Source: Candidatus Thiopontia autotrophica
Lineage (GTDB): Bacteria > Pseudomonadota > Gammaproteobacteria > GCF-002020875
Length of the DNA stretch: 59,948 nt
Assembly: GCA_014384675.1 (NCBI GenBank)
Contig: JACNFK010000023.1
Location: forward strand, 1-59,948
Direction of reading: 5' to 3'
Below are positions 59,935 to 59,948 of the stretch, piece by piece. A program made the translations under genes and the position numbers. Below the pieces are notes generated by a model. It was not told where the DNA came from. It saw nothing but the letters and a program-made list of their open reading frames with translations, and ran no database searches. Position 1 is the first letter of the stretch. Every line of letters begins with the position of its first letter.

Positions 59935-59948
59935 CCTCCCAAGTCGCC

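Noticed and set aside
59151-59942. A 263-codon minus-strand frame opposite amtB
   Set aside because: Antisense to amtB; Pro/Ser/Thr-rich translation typical of a complement of a membrane-protein gene.

Overview
This 59.9 kb window comes from a gammaproteobacterial chromosome near its replication origin. The evidence is a rrn leader with a gammaproteobacterial boxA, the gene order gyrB-recF-dnaN-dnaA | rpmH-rnpA-yidC-mnmE, an alpha2/beta2 glycyl-tRNA synthetase, parS-like sites of the Pseudomonas type, and a complete glnA/ntrBC/glnE/glnK nitrogen-control set. A secreted Gly/Asp/Asn-rich protein resembling sulfur-globule proteins, and a TusA/PP-loop ATPase pair, suggest a sulfur-oxidising lineage. 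That last point is inference. No gene in the window is clearly broken.

Layout. 1-1330: the 5' part of a 16S gene, transcribed off the left edge, with boxA and two nearly identical tandem promoters. 1.3-13.2 kb: housekeeping genes (tyrS, tRNA-Arg, comM, fetAB, argS plus a SPOR protein, a DJ-1 protein, a CtpA-type protease, anmK, a SYLF protein) and the small secreted protein with its own promoter and terminator. 13.2-18.4 kb: convergent PEP synthase and P2-type cation ATPase genes. 18.5-26.7 kb: leftward nitrogen block glnA, ntrB, ntrC, an M23 lipoprotein and glnE. 26.7-36.7 kb: tusA with a PP-loop ATPase, a DUF6172-like protein, an RlhA-type U32 protein, a YhiN-like flavoprotein, glyQS, a MazG-like protein, gmhB and a PlsC-like acyltransferase. 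36.7-47 kb: the origin cluster, with two parS-like sites inside recF, DnaA boxes on both sides of dnaA, and no yidD between rnpA and yidC. 47-57.9 kb: assimilatory nitrate genes on the minus strand (narK, a PP2C-kinase fusion, nirB, nirD, nasA and a fused DmsB/DmsC-like subunit). 58.3-59.9 kb: glnK-amtB, divergent from narK.

How it fits together. Sigma-54 elements (TGGCAC-N5-TTGC type) lie ahead of glnA, narK, nirB and glnK, and NtrC-type dyads (TGCACC-N5-GGTGCA) accompany glnA, nirB, glnK/narK and ntrB. Sensing (GlnK, NtrBC, GlnE), ammonium uptake (AmtB), ammonium fixation (GlnA) and nitrate uptake and reduction therefore appear to form one NtrC regulon encoded almost entirely in this window. 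The most unusual part is the nitrate reductase: a cytoplasmic NarB-like catalytic subunit without the usual C-terminal [2Fe-2S] domain, followed by a membrane iron-sulfur/quinol subunit. This suggests that electrons for nitrate assimilation come from the quinol pool. A 153-bp MITE-like element sits between nirB and nirD.
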